Assembly (NCBI RefSeq): GCF_964026445.1
Contig: NZ_OZ032150.1
Location: 682,001 to 746,000, forward strand
DNA length: 64,000 bases
Reading direction: 5' to 3'
DNA from: Rickettsia endosymbiont of Cantharis rufa
GTDB lineage: Bacteria; Pseudomonadota; Alphaproteobacteria; Rickettsiales; Rickettsiaceae
Under the pieces are notes generated by a model. That model made no database searches. It was not told the DNA's origin and worked only from the letters and a program-made list of their open reading frames with translations. Shown piece by piece: positions 9,660 through 18,592 of the stretch (positions are counted from its first letter, which is position 1; the number at the start of each line of letters is the position of its first letter). The position numbers were made by a program, and so were the translations under genes.

Positions 9660-10211
9660 ATGACTAAAAATATAAAAAATACTCATATACAAAACTCTAG
9701 AGAATATGAAGATTATATAGACAAAAAAACAAATTATTTTGAAGATCGAAAACCGATTGATATTTCTTATTTAGATAAGGTTTTTTACCCTGGTACTCTA
9801 GCGGCAGTTCTTAATAAAGTTGTAGATAACAATCAAATATTAAACTCTGCTAAGCTTTTTAATTATAATACCCCAGCAGTTGGTAGAGTGAAGTTTCCTG
9901 CTTTTCCCATAGATTGGAAGCTTGTAAAATACAATAATGTAGTAGCAGTGAATCTTGCATTACAAATTAATAAGCTTTTAGGGGCGTACAAACATCCTAT
10001 TAATAAAAAGCTATCTTCCGAACAAATTGATGCAGTTATAAATTATTTAAAATCTAATCCTAAAATTAATTTAAATGACTTAACTCCTCAAGAAAAAGCA
10101 ATTTTAATTGACGAAGCTAGACAGCTTAATAATCTATTAGATTTTTCTATAATAGTTGAAAAAAATCCTCAAATTTATAAGCTCGTTGAACAAACAATAA
10201 TGAAGCATTAA
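9660..10211 (+). CDS. Hypothetical protein, 183 aa
   Basis: I do not recognise the family. It is soluble, Asn/Lys-rich and probably helical in its C-terminal half (LSSEQIDAVINYLKSNP, LTPQEKAILIDEARQLNNLL). No signal peptide or membrane segment is present. Coding-looking but interrupted sequence follows to 11798, so this may be the intact 5' portion of a larger decayed locus, or a separate gene next to one. Confidence 0.5.
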   Translation: MTKNIKNTHIQNSREYEDYIDKKTNYFEDRKPIDISYLDKVFYPGTLAAVLNKVVDNNQILNSAKLFNYNTPAVGRVKFPAFPIDWKLVKYNNVVAVNLALQINKLLGAYKHPINKKLSSEQIDAVINYLKSNPKINLNDLTPQEKAILIDEARQLNNLLDFSIIVEKNPQIYKLVEQTIMKH

Positions 10212-10460
10212 ATTATAAGCTTTTAAATCCTAATAAAATGTACACAAAACCAGGAATGATATTTTAAAAAAAGAACCAACTCTAGACAAACTAGATTTTT
10301 TCCCTTATTCTCCAATAATTAGCGTTGCAGACCTTGAAATAATTGCAGCATTGTTAGAAGCTCAACAAGAAGATAGAAATATAATAGAAATATCACAATA
10401 CCATAACGATTTTGTCAGACCGAATTGCAGTAGCCTGAAAATAACCGGAAGTTAATAAAA

Positions 10461-11798
10461 ATGCAGCAAAAAGCTAAAAACTTATATAAATTACTAAAAG
10501 AGCTTAATCTTATTAAGCCACCAATAGAAGAAGCTGATACAGTAATAGAAGGCCGCACCTCCATTTTACAGATGTGGATATTAAAAAGCTATACGTTCAA
10601 TAAGAGTTCCGATGACTTTATCATGAATATCCAATGACTTGGAAAAACAAATTGTTTTACGTGTCAGTCTTTTGCATCTTGTTCTAAGATTTAAGTTACC
10701 CCGTTCTATCCGTTGAGTATATTTTTTACTAACAATGTGTTTTTTGGGATCTAATAACCTAGCATAACTTCCCCATCCATCTGTAAAGTAAAAAGTAACC
10801 TTAAAATCCTCCGGTTTTTTTTCAGTAATGATTCTGATGTGCTATCACATCTTGTACCAAAAGTATAAGCAACTACTTTTAACAAAATCTTATCCAAAGA
10901 ATACCAAAGCCATCTTTGTTTGGATTTATTCTGTACATAAGACCATTGTTCATCTATTTCAGGAGCAATAATTACTTCTATCGTATTGATAGAATGATTT
11001 ATCTTTTTTAACGCTAGATTTTTTTAAAACACGGATAACCGTATTGATACTCACTTTTAATACTCTTACTGTATCCCTAACTCCAGAGCCATTGATTGAC
11101 ATATCTACTATCTGAGCCTTGACTCCAGGCTTAGAGGCATTATTAATATATTACAGTTGAAAATATCGATTACACTGCTTGCATTGATATCTCTGTTGTT
11201 TTGAAATTGAATATCCCGCCTTTACTACTTTTTCTGTGTCGTTACAATATCTACACTTAACATCTATTCTTGATCTACACTTAACATCTATTCTTGCCAT
11301 AACTCCTTAACTATAATTCTCTCTTATTACTGTTTGAGGATTATAGACTATTCATGCTAAGCTGCAATACGGGGGCGCGGCCTAATAAAAGAAGATAGAA
11401 ATTGGGATGAGTTAGAACAAAACTGGAAAATGTTAGTAAATGAAGGTAAAGCTGAAAACTTAAAATATTTATTAGAAGATTACTCTGGTAATAAACCAAC
11501 AGAGACAGAAGATGTAGCATATAGAGCTAAATGAGCCAAGCTTGCTTCATAACGCTCAAGGCGATACTTTAAATCCTTCTAACCTCGCTCTATAGGTGAT
11601 AGTACTTCAGATAATAATTCATTACTCTTAGATTTTGTAGAGTTCATTATAGGAGGGGCTGCATTAATAATTTTAATAGGTTATATTTATAAGCGATATA
11701 ATGAGAATTCTAAACACTCTCAAGATAATTCTAATAGTTGGGATACTACGTTACTAGACGATAAAGATGTTAATTTATTAGGAGCAGATCCTGAGTGA
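10461..11798 (+). pseudogene. Hypothetical gene interrupted by an IS1-family element
   Basis: Coding sequence from the ATG at 10461 runs into the IS at 10551. Removing the IS and one copy of the 8-base target duplication restores the frame exactly: ...EADTVIEEDRNWDELEQNW... continues on the far side for about 45 codons to a TGA at 11522-11536. A further frame-shifted stretch encodes HNAQGDTLNPSNLAL. A third piece has a membrane helix (FVEFIIGGALIILIG-like, about 11640-11690) and an acidic tail ending at 11798. It was therefore a gene with a C-terminal transmembrane segment, now broken by the IS and by at least two frameshifts or stops. Function unknown. The coding-like bases 10212-10460 may belong to its 5' end. 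Confidence 0.6.
10551..11383 (-). mobile_element. IS1-family element, copy 1 (833 bp, with target duplication)
   Basis: Terminal inverted repeats GGCCGCACCTCC / GGGGGCGCGGCC; flanking 8-base repeats TAATAGAA / TAATAAAA (one mismatch). On the minus strand it encodes an IS1-type zinc-finger InsA region (from ATG at 11300; CRYCND and YQCKQCNRYF) with a tandemly repeated RIDVKCR. An InsB-like DDE region follows (DEQWSYVQNKSKQRWLW, then in another frame FTDGW and HDKVIG). The transposase is broken by a TAA after CNRYFQL and by frameshifts at A-rich runs. Six other full or partial copies lie in the window. Confidence 0.85.
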
Positions 11799-11827
11799 TG
11801 GTGCAGAATAACATAAAAATAAAGAAT

Positions 11828-11903
11828 GGTGGGTGATAGTGGACTCGAACCACCGACCTTTACGATGTCAACGTAATGCTCTAACCAACTGAGCTAACCA
11901 CCC
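11828..11903 (-). tRNA. tRNA-Val (anticodon GAC)
   Basis: The minus strand reads GGGTGGTTAGCTCAG... with a D arm, an anticodon stem-loop TTACG-TTGACAT-CGTAA (anticodon GAC), a T arm GGTTCGAGTCC, an acceptor stem GGGTGGT/ATCACCC and an encoded CCA. Length is 76 nt. Its 5' end lies two bases from a 164-bp AT-rich palindrome, which therefore occupies the usual promoter position. Confidence 0.97.
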
Positions 11904-11905
11904 TT

Positions 11906-12069
11906 AGAGCCTATCAGTAAATAAATTTTAATTAGTAATTAAAGAGCTTTTTTTAGCAAAAATTTATAAGATTTTTGTAGGAATAGTTATCCATATTTTA
12001 AAAAAATCTTATAATTTGCAGCAAAAAAGAATTAAATTATCGGTTAAAATTTATTTACTGATAGGCTCT
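11906..12069. repeat. Long AT-rich palindrome beside tRNA-Val
   Basis: Perfect 26-bp inverted arms AGAGCCTATCAGTAAATAAA... at 11906-11931 and 12044-12069, enclosing a core with a second inverted pair (TTATAAGATTTTTG / AAAAATCTTATAA). The core is shared with 59219-59361. It does not resemble the GC-rich RPE classes elsewhere in the window. Confidence 0.85.
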
Positions 12070-12163
12070 AATAATTTTAAATTCTATATTTATTGCATAA
12101 TATACTAGATTTCAAGCTTTATTTACACTATTTATAATATTTTATTATTTAATCTATAATTTT

Positions 12164-12814
12164 ATGGCGAATTTAAAAACTAAAGCCTTTGATGTTTCTC
12201 AAAATTTTACTATTTCTCTTGATGGTCCTGCTGCTTCAGGTAAAGGGACTATCGGTTTAATACTGGCTGAGAAATTTTCTCTTAAATATTTTCAGTCAAG
12301 TATTGTTTATAGGCAGCTTGCTTTTGACTGTATTAGTCAAAAAATAAATGTCACAAATATAGATGTAGTAATTGCTTTATCTAAAGAATTAAAACTCGAT
12401 AATAATCTTTACTTAGCGAACGAGAATATAGGAGATATAGCATCGCAAATTGCTATAATAGGTGAGGTTAGAAATAATCTAAATAAATATCTGATTAATC
12501 TAGTAAAAACAACGCCAAGAATTATTATGGAGGGTAGGGATATAGGTACTGTTGTTGCACCTGATGCCGATTTAAAGATTTTTATAACTGCAAATCCTTA
12601 TGTTAGGGCTGAAAGACGATATAAGCAGTTGCAAGCAAAAGGGAAAGCATGTATACTCGATGAGATTTTACAGCAAATAATTTTGCGAGATAAAAGAGAT
12701 AAAGAGCGAAAAGTTGCACCGTTATTACCGGCTTCAAATGCTTTAATTATCGATACTTCAGAGCTTTCGGCTATGGAAGTCGTAGAAGAAGTAATAAATT
12801 ACATTAAAGAATAA
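12164..12814 (+). CDS. cmk: Cytidylate kinase
   Basis: Phosphorylates CMP/dCMP to the diphosphates using ATP. It has 216 aa, typical for the bacterial family. The P-loop [11 protein letters not shown] lies at 21-31, the substrate motif SSIVYRQLA around 46, [21 protein letters not shown] around 125-145, and the lid-region arginines ERRYKQLQ follow. The order cmk-rpsA downstream is the common bacterial arrangement. The start ATG at 12164 is the first in frame. Confidence 0.95.
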   Translation: MANLKTKAFDVSQNFTISLDGPAASGKGTIGLILAEKFSLKYFQSSIVYRQLAFDCISQKINVTNIDVVIALSKELKLDNNLYLANENIGDIASQIAIIGEVRNNLNKYLINLVKTTPRIIMEGRDIGTVVAPDADLKIFITANPYVRAERRYKQLQAKGKACILDEILQQIILRDKRDKERKVAPLLPASNALIIDTSELSAMEVVEEVINYIKE

Positions 12815-12848
12815 AATAACTTGAAATAAGTACTAGGTTATTTTATTC
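12809..12848 (+). terminator. Possible hairpin at the cmk stop
   Basis: Perfect 12-bp arms GAATAAAATAAC and GTTATTTTATTC flank a 16-base loop and include the cmk stop codon. The stem is almost all A-T, so it may be a weak terminator, or chance in an AT-rich genome. Confidence 0.35.
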
Positions 12849-12860
12849 CATTTTATGGCG

Positions 12861-13023
12861 TTGTTGCATGGTTAGTATGTCATTCCCGCGTAGGCGGGAA
12901 TCCAGTAATAAAAAAGTACAAATATTTTGAATTTTTAGAACTAAAAGCTCGATTTATCTCGCTTTACACTGGATTCCTGCTTTCGCGGGAATGGCAAGAA
13001 CGCTTTTTTTTGACCATGCAATA
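12861..13023. repeat. Nested palindromes between cmk and rpsA
   Basis: Outer arms TTGTTGCATGGTTA / TGACCATGCAATA enclose an inner element at 12879-12996 opening TGTCATTCCCGCG and closing CGCGGGAATGGCA. The inner element carries its own half-hairpins (CCCGCGTAGGCGGG) on each side. Confidence 0.85.
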
Positions 13024-13095
13024 GCATCCAATTTTATTAACCCTTTAAAAAAACCTTATTAGCCTAAGCACTTTAGCTAATATTACGAGAAAAAT

Positions 13096-14802
13096 ATGTC
13101 AATAAAACTAAAACAACGATTTGTTCCACAGCTTGCAGCAATTAATCACGAATTTGAAGAAGATTTTTCTAAGATGCTTGAAACCGTTGATACAAGCCAT
13201 ATAAAAGAAAAAACGGTAGTTAAAGGTCAAGTAATCGAAATAAAAAACGATATGATTATTGTTGACGTTGGATTAAAAAACGAAGGCAGAATACCTAAAT
13301 CTGAATTTTTATCTTTACCTGAAGTTGGGGGTGTAGTTGAAGTTTTCATCGAGAAAATTGAGGGGCGTAACGGTAGAACGATATTGAGCCGTGAAAAAGC
13401 AATTAAAGAAGAATTATGGGGACAACTAGAGATTATGTGTTCCAAGGGTGAATTTGTCGACGGTACGATTTTCGGTCGTGTGAAAGGAGGCTTTACCGTA
13501 GATTTATCGGGCGTAGTAGCATTCTTACCTGGAAGTCAAGTTGATGTAAGACCTATTAAAGATCCTACTTCTATAATGAATATTAAGCAACCGTTTAAAA
13601 TTTTAAGCATGGATAAAAAGCTTGGTAATATAGTAGTTTCTAGAAGAGCTATCTTAGAAGAATCGCGTTCCGAAGCTAGAGACGAGATGCTATCCAAAAT
13701 TAAAGAAGGAATGGTGTTAGAAGGAACAGTGAAGAATATTACTGATTATGGTGCGTTTATCGATCTTGGAAGCGTTGATGGTTTATTACATTTAACCGAT
13801 ATTTCTTGGGGTAGAGTTAACCATCCTTCAGAAGTGCTAGAATTTAACCAAAAGGTTAAAGTAATGGTTATTAAGTTTGATGAAAAAACCAAAAGAATAT
13901 CACTAGGTATAAAACAACTTGATTCTAACCCATGGAAAAAAATTAAAGAAGAATTCCCTGTCGGTAAAAAAATGATCGGGAAAGTTACAAATTTTGCTGA
14001 TTACGGCGTATTTATAGAATTAAAAGACGGACTTGAGGGGCTTGCTCATTCAAGTGAAATCAGTTGGTTAAAATCTAATCAGAATCCTAGAAAAACGCTA
14101 ACTATCGGTCAAGAAATAGAATTCGTAGTTTTAGAGGTTGATACTGAAAAGCATCGTGTTTCTTTAAGTATTAAACAATGCCAAGAAAATCCTTTGATAA
14201 AGTTCGCTGAAAATAATCCTGTCGGTACTATAATTAAAGCACCAATTAGAAATATTACGGATTTCGGTATTTTTGTTGCACTCGGTAATAATATGGATGG
14301 TATGATTCATGAAGGTGATATTAGCTGGGAGGATAAGGGAACAGAACTTCTAAAATCATATAAAAAAGGTTACGAAATAGAATGCAAAGTTTTAGCCATT
14401 AATATTGAAAAAGAACAAGTCAGTTTAGGTATAAAACAATTATCACCGAATCCATATCAAGAAATCAATGACGAATATAAAAAAGGCACAATAGTTAAAG
14501 CCCTTATAACGGAAGTTAAAGATGATGGACTCGAAGTACTATTAAACAATAAAGTAGCAGGTTTTATTAAAAGAACTGAACTATCGGATGAAAAAGATGA
14601 ACAGAAACCTGAAATGTTTAAAGTAGACGAAGAAATAGAAGCTAAAGTTGCTTCTATTGAGAAATCAACCGGTAGAATTTTATTATCGTTAAAAGCTCAT
14701 AAAATAGCAGAACGTCAAAAAGCTCTCAAAGAATACGGGTCTAGTGAGAATACTACCAATATGGGAGATATACTTGCGAATGCTTTAGAAGATAAGAAGT
14801 AG
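13096..14802 (+). CDS. rpsA: 30S ribosomal protein S1
   Basis: Binds mRNA on the 30S subunit and helps start translation. It has 568 aa and six S1-type OB domains. Clear repeats include [79 protein letters not shown] and [28 protein letters not shown]. Each is followed by the RISLGIKQL / RVSLSIKQ linker. The family is nearly universal in proteobacteria and the position after cmk is canonical. ATG at 13096 is preceded by ACGAGA. Confidence 0.97.
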   Translation: MSIKLKQRFVPQLAAINHEFEEDFSKMLETVDTSHIKEKTVVKGQVIEIKNDMIIVDVGLKNEGRIPKSEFLSLPEVGGVVEVFIEKIEGRNGRTILSREKAIKEELWGQLEIMCSKGEFVDGTIFGRVKGGFTVDLSGVVAFLPGSQVDVRPIKDPTSIMNIKQPFKILSMDKKLGNIVVSRRAILEESRSEARDEMLSKIKEGMVLEGTVKNITDYGAFIDLGSVDGLLHLTDISWGRVNHPSEVLEFNQKVKVMVIKFDEKTKRISLGIKQLDSNPWKKIKEEFPVGKKMIGKVTNFADYGVFIELKDGLEGLAHSSEISWLKSNQNPRKTLTIGQEIEFVVLEVDTEKHRVSLSIKQCQENPLIKFAENNPVGTIIKAPIRNITDFGIFVALGNNMDGMIHEGDISWEDKGTELLKSYKKGYEIECKVLAINIEKEQVSLGIKQLSPNPYQEINDEYKKGTIVKALITEVKDDGLEVLLNNKVAGFIKRTELSDEKDEQKPEMFKVDEEIEAKVASIEKSTGRILLSLKAHKIAERQKALKEYGSSENTTNMGDILANALEDKK

Positions 14803-14844
14803 AAGTTTTATTACAGGCTTACTTGCGTGGGTCGACCCTCTGAT

Positions 14845-14944
14845 TGTCATCTCGCGACTTGATCGCGGGATCCAGTTAAAAATACTAATAATTTTAGTAC
14901 TTTTTATTGTTTTTTAGATACCGTGGTCAAGCCACGGTATGACA
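14845..14944. repeat. Palindromic element, TGTCATCTCGCGACTTGA class
   Basis: Opens TGTCATCTCGCGACTTGATC and closes TCAAGCCACGGTATGACA; each half also folds on itself (CTTGATCGCGGG). The central TTAAAAATACTAATAATTTT / AGTACTTTTT segment is shared with other members at 29780, 35361 and 45773. It lies between rpsA and clpP. Confidence 0.85.
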
Positions 14945-14977
14945 TCTTAATTAATCAAATTTCAGGAGAAAATATTA

Positions 14978-15583
14978 ATGTCGTACGTACCGATAGTAAT
15001 CGAACAAACATCACGCGGTGAGCGTGCTTATGATATATATTCAAGATTGTTAAAAGAGCGTGTAATCTTTGTATGTAGTACTGTTGAAGACCACATGGCA
15101 AACTTAATCGTTGCACAGTTATTGTTCCTTGAAGCAGAAAGTCCCGAAAAAGATATATATATGTATATAAATTCCCCTGGAGGAGTTGTAACCGCAGGTC
15201 TTGCAATTTATGATACAATGCAATATATAAAACCTAAAGTGGCTACATTATGTATAGGTCAAGCTTGCTCTATGGGGGCATTTTTACTTTGCGGAGGTGA
15301 AAAAGGAATGCGTTATAGTTTACCTAATAGCCGTATTATGATCCATCAACCGTCAGGAGGTTACCAAGGACAGGCTACTGATATAGAAATTCATGCTCAA
15401 GAAACTATGAAAATCAAAAGGTTAATTAACGGGTTATATAGTAAGCATACCGGTCAAGATATAAAATATGTAGAAAAAAGTATGGAACGCGATAATTTCA
15501 TGTCACCGGAAGAAGCAAAAAAATTTGGATTAGTAGATAATATAATTTCTTCCAGAGATGCTATGACGCTGTTAACAAAATAA
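14978..15583 (+). CDS. clpP: ATP-dependent Clp protease proteolytic subunit
   Basis: Serine protease that forms the tetradecameric ClpP chamber and degrades substrates delivered by Clp ATPases. It has 201 aa. The catalytic triad is visible: Ser98 in [11 protein letters not shown], His123 in IMIHQPSGG, and Asp172 in [12 protein letters not shown]. The INSPGG oxyanion strand is at 65-70. The start is supported by CAGGAG 10-15 bases upstream. It is flanked on both sides by palindromic elements. Confidence 0.97.
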   Translation: MSYVPIVIEQTSRGERAYDIYSRLLKERVIFVCSTVEDHMANLIVAQLLFLEAESPEKDIYMYINSPGGVVTAGLAIYDTMQYIKPKVATLCIGQACSMGAFLLCGGEKGMRYSLPNSRIMIHQPSGGYQGQATDIEIHAQETMKIKRLINGLYSKHTGQDIKYVEKSMERDNFMSPEEAKKFGLVDNIISSRDAMTLLTK

Positions 15584-15592
15584 AGGATTGGT

Positions 15593-15767
15593 ATTGCTAA
15601 CTAAATATAGATTCGTCATCGCGAAGCCACGAAGTGGCTGTGGCAATCCAGAAAAATAATAAAAAGTGCTAACCTTAACATTTTCTTACTGGATTGCTTC
15701 GTCAAAATTTTTAATTTTTCCGTAGCTCAGACGTTAATTTTTAATTAATCTATACTTAGTTAGCAAT
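15593..15767. repeat. Long palindrome downstream of clpP
   Basis: 21-bp arms ATTGCTAACTAAATATAGATT and AATCTATACTTAGTTAGCAAT (one mismatch) enclose a CGTCATCGCGAAG-type element (15614 onward: GCCACGAAGTGGCTGTGGC, CTGGATTGCTTCGTC). The outer arms are AT-rich and unlike the usual RPE ends. Confidence 0.8.
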
Positions 15768-15836
15768 GCTTAAAGAATTTTACAACAAATCTTATAGATT
15801 TAATTTGATTATTATAGTATAAGGAAATTAATTTGT

Positions 15837-15943
15837 TATAGTCAATTCAGTAGGATTTGCATACAAGGAACGAGAAGTGAGGTCTATAACTAATAGGAGA
15901 GCGACGAGTAACGATGTAGGCGAGTCCAAATCAATTGACTATA
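15837..15943. repeat. Palindromic element directly before tRNA-Ala
   Basis: Arms TATAGTCAATTC / CAATTGACTATA. The internal GAACGAGAAGTGAGG and CTAATAGGAGAGCGACGAG are shared, on the opposite strand, with the insert in the methyltransferase gene at 63549. It ends two bases before the tRNA, so it separates the tRNA from any promoter further upstream (a TATAGT lies at 15813). Confidence 0.8.
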
Positions 15944-15945
15944 TC

Positions 15946-16021
15946 GGGGTCATAGCTCAGTTGGTAGAGTGCTTGAATGGCATTCAAGAGGTCGAGGGTT
16001 CGATTCCCTCTGGCTCCACCA
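15946..16021 (+). tRNA. tRNA-Ala (anticodon GGC)
   Basis: 76-nt cloverleaf: acceptor GGGGTCA/TGGCTCC, D arm TAGCTCAGTTGGTAGAG, anticodon stem-loop CTTGA-ATGGCAT-TCAAG (anticodon GGC), T arm GAGGGTTCGATTCCCTC, encoded CCA. Confidence 0.97.
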
Positions 16022-16165
16022 ATCAAAAATTTTCGATAAATTTATAAATACAGCTAAATTCACAGAGCTTTCTACAATGTAAACTTAGCTAGTTATTAAT
16101 ATCTTTCCAAACATGCCAAACATCTTCACGCCTAACATCCACTAAGTTAATTAAGGGGCTATAAA

Positions 16166-16393
16166 ATGGATAAAGTAATTATACAATTATCAGAAATTAA
16201 ATTAGTTGGTATTACAGCTCGTACCTCAAACACAGCAGAAATGAACGCTGATACTACAAAAATAGGAGCAACAATGCACCGATTTTTTGCAGACAAATTA
16301 CAAGACAAAATCCTAAATAGAAAAACCCCAGAAAAAGTTTTTGTAGTTTATACAAATTATGAGAGTGATGCTACCGGGGAATATACTTATTTT
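16166..16393 (+). pseudogene. GyrI-like/AraC effector-binding domain protein, 3' end lost
   Basis: About 76 codons remain (MDKVIIQLSEIKLVGITART..., then NADTTKIGATMHRFFADKL and KVFVVYTNYESDATGEYTYF). These match the first half of the GyrI-like small-molecule-binding fold, which in other bacteria binds drugs or regulates transcription. The frame runs straight into IS1 copy 2 and ends there after 28 IS-encoded codons. The missing C-terminal half does not follow the IS, so the break came with a deletion or rearrangement. Bases 16022-16165 after the tRNA hold no gene. Confidence 0.7.
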
Positions 16394-17225
16394 GGTCGCA
16401 CCTCCATTTTACAGATGTGGATATTAAAAGGCTATACGTTCAATAAGAGTTCCGATGACTTTATCATGAATATCCAATGACTTGGAAAAACAAATTGTTT
16501 TACGTGTCAGTCTTTTGCATCTTGTTCTAAGATTTAAGTTACCCCGTTCTATCCGTTGAGTATATTTTTTACTAACAATGTGTTTTTTGGGATCTAATAA
16601 CCTAGCATAACTTCCCCATCCATCTGTAAAGTAAAAAGTAACCTTAAAATCCTCCGGTTTTTTTCAGTAATGATTCTGATGTGCTATCACATCTTGTACC
16701 AAAAGTATAAGCAACTACTTTTAACAAAATCTTATCCAAAGAATATCAAAGCCATCTTTGTTTGGATTTATTCTGTACATAAGGCCATTGTTCATCTATT
16801 TCAGGAGCAATAATTACTTCTATCGTATTGATAGAATGATTTATCTTTTTTAACGCTAGATTTTTTTTAAAACACGGATAACCGTATTGATACCCACTTT
16901 TAATACTCTTACTGTATCCCTAACTCCAGAGCCATTGATTGACATATCTACTATCTGAGTCTTGACTCCAGGCTTAGAGGCATTATTAATATATTACAGT
17001 TAAAAATATCGATTACACTGCTTGCATTGATATCTCTGTTGTTTTGAAATTGAATATCCCGCCTTTACTACTTTTTCTGTGTCGTTACAATATCTACACT
17101 TAACATCTATTCTTGATCTACACTTAACATCTATTCTTGCCATAACTCCTTAACTATAATTCTCTCTTATTACTGTTTGAGGATTATAGACTATTCATGC
17201 TAAGCTGCAATACGGGGGCGCGACC
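16394..17225 (-). mobile_element. IS1-family element, copy 2 (832 bp)
   Basis: Complete ends GGTCGCACCTCC / GGGGGCGCGACC. The transposase on the minus strand is broken: the zinc-finger region reads CNRYF then TAA, one codon earlier than the TAA shared by all copies. Flanks are CTTATTTT and AAAATAAA, which are inverted rather than direct copies, so no target duplication is present and one side was probably rearranged. Confidence 0.85.
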
Positions 17226-17300
17226 AAAATAAATTAACATTGCTTAATTTTAATTATAATTTTTAAACTAATATGTCGATATACTGTAATCTTTTTTCAA

Positions 17301-18509
17301 CTAACTATTTTTGTAACTGCGTAATAATGCTGCTAACTTCTTGGAAACAACTTTAATATCATAATTTTGTTTGAGAGTAAGGTAGGCATTTTTAGGGAAT
17401 TCTCCTGCTTTTAAGGGGTTATTTATTAGATAGGCAATTTTTTCTGCTAAATCTTCCATCGAGCCGGCTTTACAAATAAGCCCATCTTTCATATTTGTTA
17501 TAATCTCTGTAGGTCCTTCAGTATCTGTACTAACTATAGGTACGCTTGCCTCCATTGCTTCAAGCACTATAATGCCAAACGGTTCATGCAGTGACGGGAG
17601 ACAAAAAATATCGATCTGTTTAAAGAAGTTATCTCTATCATTAACCCATCCTGTAAATAATATTTGATTTTGTAAATTAAGTTTATTAGATAAAGCAACT
17701 AAATTATCTTCTTCTTCGCCGCTTCCACCTATAACTGCTTGAATACTATATTTTTTTTCTTTTAGAATTTTTATAGCATTAATAAAAACATCAACACCTT
17801 TCTTAGCCACAAATCTTGCTAATACACCAATTATGACAGGTTTTCTACATATTAGACTTCCTACATAAGTCACTTCTAAAGGCAATTTGTACGTCAATCC
17901 GGTACTCGAATCCTCACGTATGTCTATATACGCTGCGGTTCGAGGTGAAGTGTCTCTCTCAAATTCCTCTTTATAAGATGACTTATGCGGGAAGTCTATT
18001 TTATTTGGAATAAAGTCTTTAGTAATATTTATCATGTTTGGTAGAATGAATATCCTAGACCCTGCAAAGTTATTTTTTAGTAAGAATTCTTTCATATGAT
18101 GTGTTAGAGCAATAACAAAATCACATTTACGTAGTCCCTTTAGACCATAATTATGAGCGATACCGATTAATTTTATATTTTGTGATTTAGCAAATTTGCT
18201 GAAATTTATTGCTCTATTACCGTGAGCTATAATTATATCGGGTTTAGTTCTATAGATTATATATTTAAGAATAAGAATTGAGATTAAGTCAAAAGGGCTT
18301 AAGTTAAGTAATTTGAAGTTTCTATCGATGTCATTCCCGCGTAGGCGGGAATGACATCGTATGGAGAGTAAAAAAGAATTTATTTTTGCTTTGTAAGAAG
18401 TGACGTTAATAACCTCAATTTTTTGCATTTCAAGAGCAGTACTATAATCTAAAAATGCTTGTTGAATTCCGCCAAGATCACGGCTTAACATAATATTAAG
18501 TACTTTCAT
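17301..18509 (-). CDS. Glycosyltransferase family 4 protein with two repeat inserts
   Basis: 402 aa GT-B glycosyltransferase, probably acting in cell-envelope polysaccharide synthesis from nucleotide sugars. The N-terminal acceptor domain starts MKVLNIMLSRDLGGIQQAF. The C-terminal donor domain holds VARFVAKKGVDVFINAI, GGSGEEEDNL and the E-x7-E motif EPFGIIVLEAMEASVP. Two inserts foreign to the family are translated in frame: a short one, IRCHSRLRGNDIDRNF, around 50-65, and an RPE-1 peptide, YKEEFERDTSPRTAAYIDI...YKLPLEV, around 180-215. The RPE-1 insert lies at the inter-domain linker, which probably explains why the enzyme tolerates it. It diverges from dapF across an 83-bp gap. Acceptor and sugar are unknown. 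Confidence 0.85.
   Translation of the reverse strand: MKVLNIMLSRDLGGIQQAFLDYSTALEMQKIEVINVTSYKAKINSFLLSIRCHSRLRGNDIDRNFKLLNLSPFDLISILILKYIIYRTKPDIIIAHGNRAINFSKFAKSQNIKLIGIAHNYGLKGLRKCDFVIALTHHMKEFLLKNNFAGSRIFILPNMINITKDFIPNKIDFPHKSSYKEEFERDTSPRTAAYIDIREDSSTGLTYKLPLEVTYVGSLICRKPVIIGVLARFVAKKGVDVFINAIKILKEKKYSIQAVIGGSGEEEDNLVALSNKLNLQNQILFTGWVNDRDNFFKQIDIFCLPSLHEPFGIIVLEAMEASVPIVSTDTEGPTEIITNMKDGLICKAGSMEDLAEKIAYLINNPLKAGEFPKNAYLTLKQNYDIKVVSKKLAALLRSYKNS
17855..17996. repeat. RPE-1 element inside the glycosyltransferase gene
   Basis: Arms GACTTCCTACATAAGTCA / TGACTTATGCGGGAAGTC are almost exact inverted repeats. The coding strand gives the RPE-1 peptide. The full-length type is about 142 bases. 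Confidence 0.9.
18326..18359. repeat. Mini-hairpin inside the glycosyltransferase gene
   Basis: CGATGTCATTCCCGC and GCGGGAATGACATCG, perfect 15-bp arms around a 4-base loop (GTAG). It is a solitary half of the TGTCATTCCCGC-class repeats and is translated within the protein as part of RCHSRLRGNDID. Confidence 0.85.
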
Positions 18510-18535
18510 TTTTATTTTTTATATATAATAACTTC

Positions 18536-18557
18536 ATTATAGCAAATTTGCTATAAT
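18536..18557. promoter_or_regulatory. 22-bp perfect palindrome between divergent genes
   Basis: ATTATAGCAAA joined to TTTGCTATAAT with no loop, 27 bases from the glycosyltransferase start and 36 bases from the dapF ATG. Each half contains a TATAAT reading outward on its own strand, so it may be a back-to-back pair of -10 elements, an operator, or both. Confidence 0.5.
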
Positions 18558-18592
18558 TTACTATAATACAATCTTAAATATTATAATTGATT

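Noticed and set aside
16394..17225. Target duplication around IS1 copy 2
   Set aside because: CTTATTTT and AAAATAAA are nearly complementary, not direct copies; likely chance or rearrangement.
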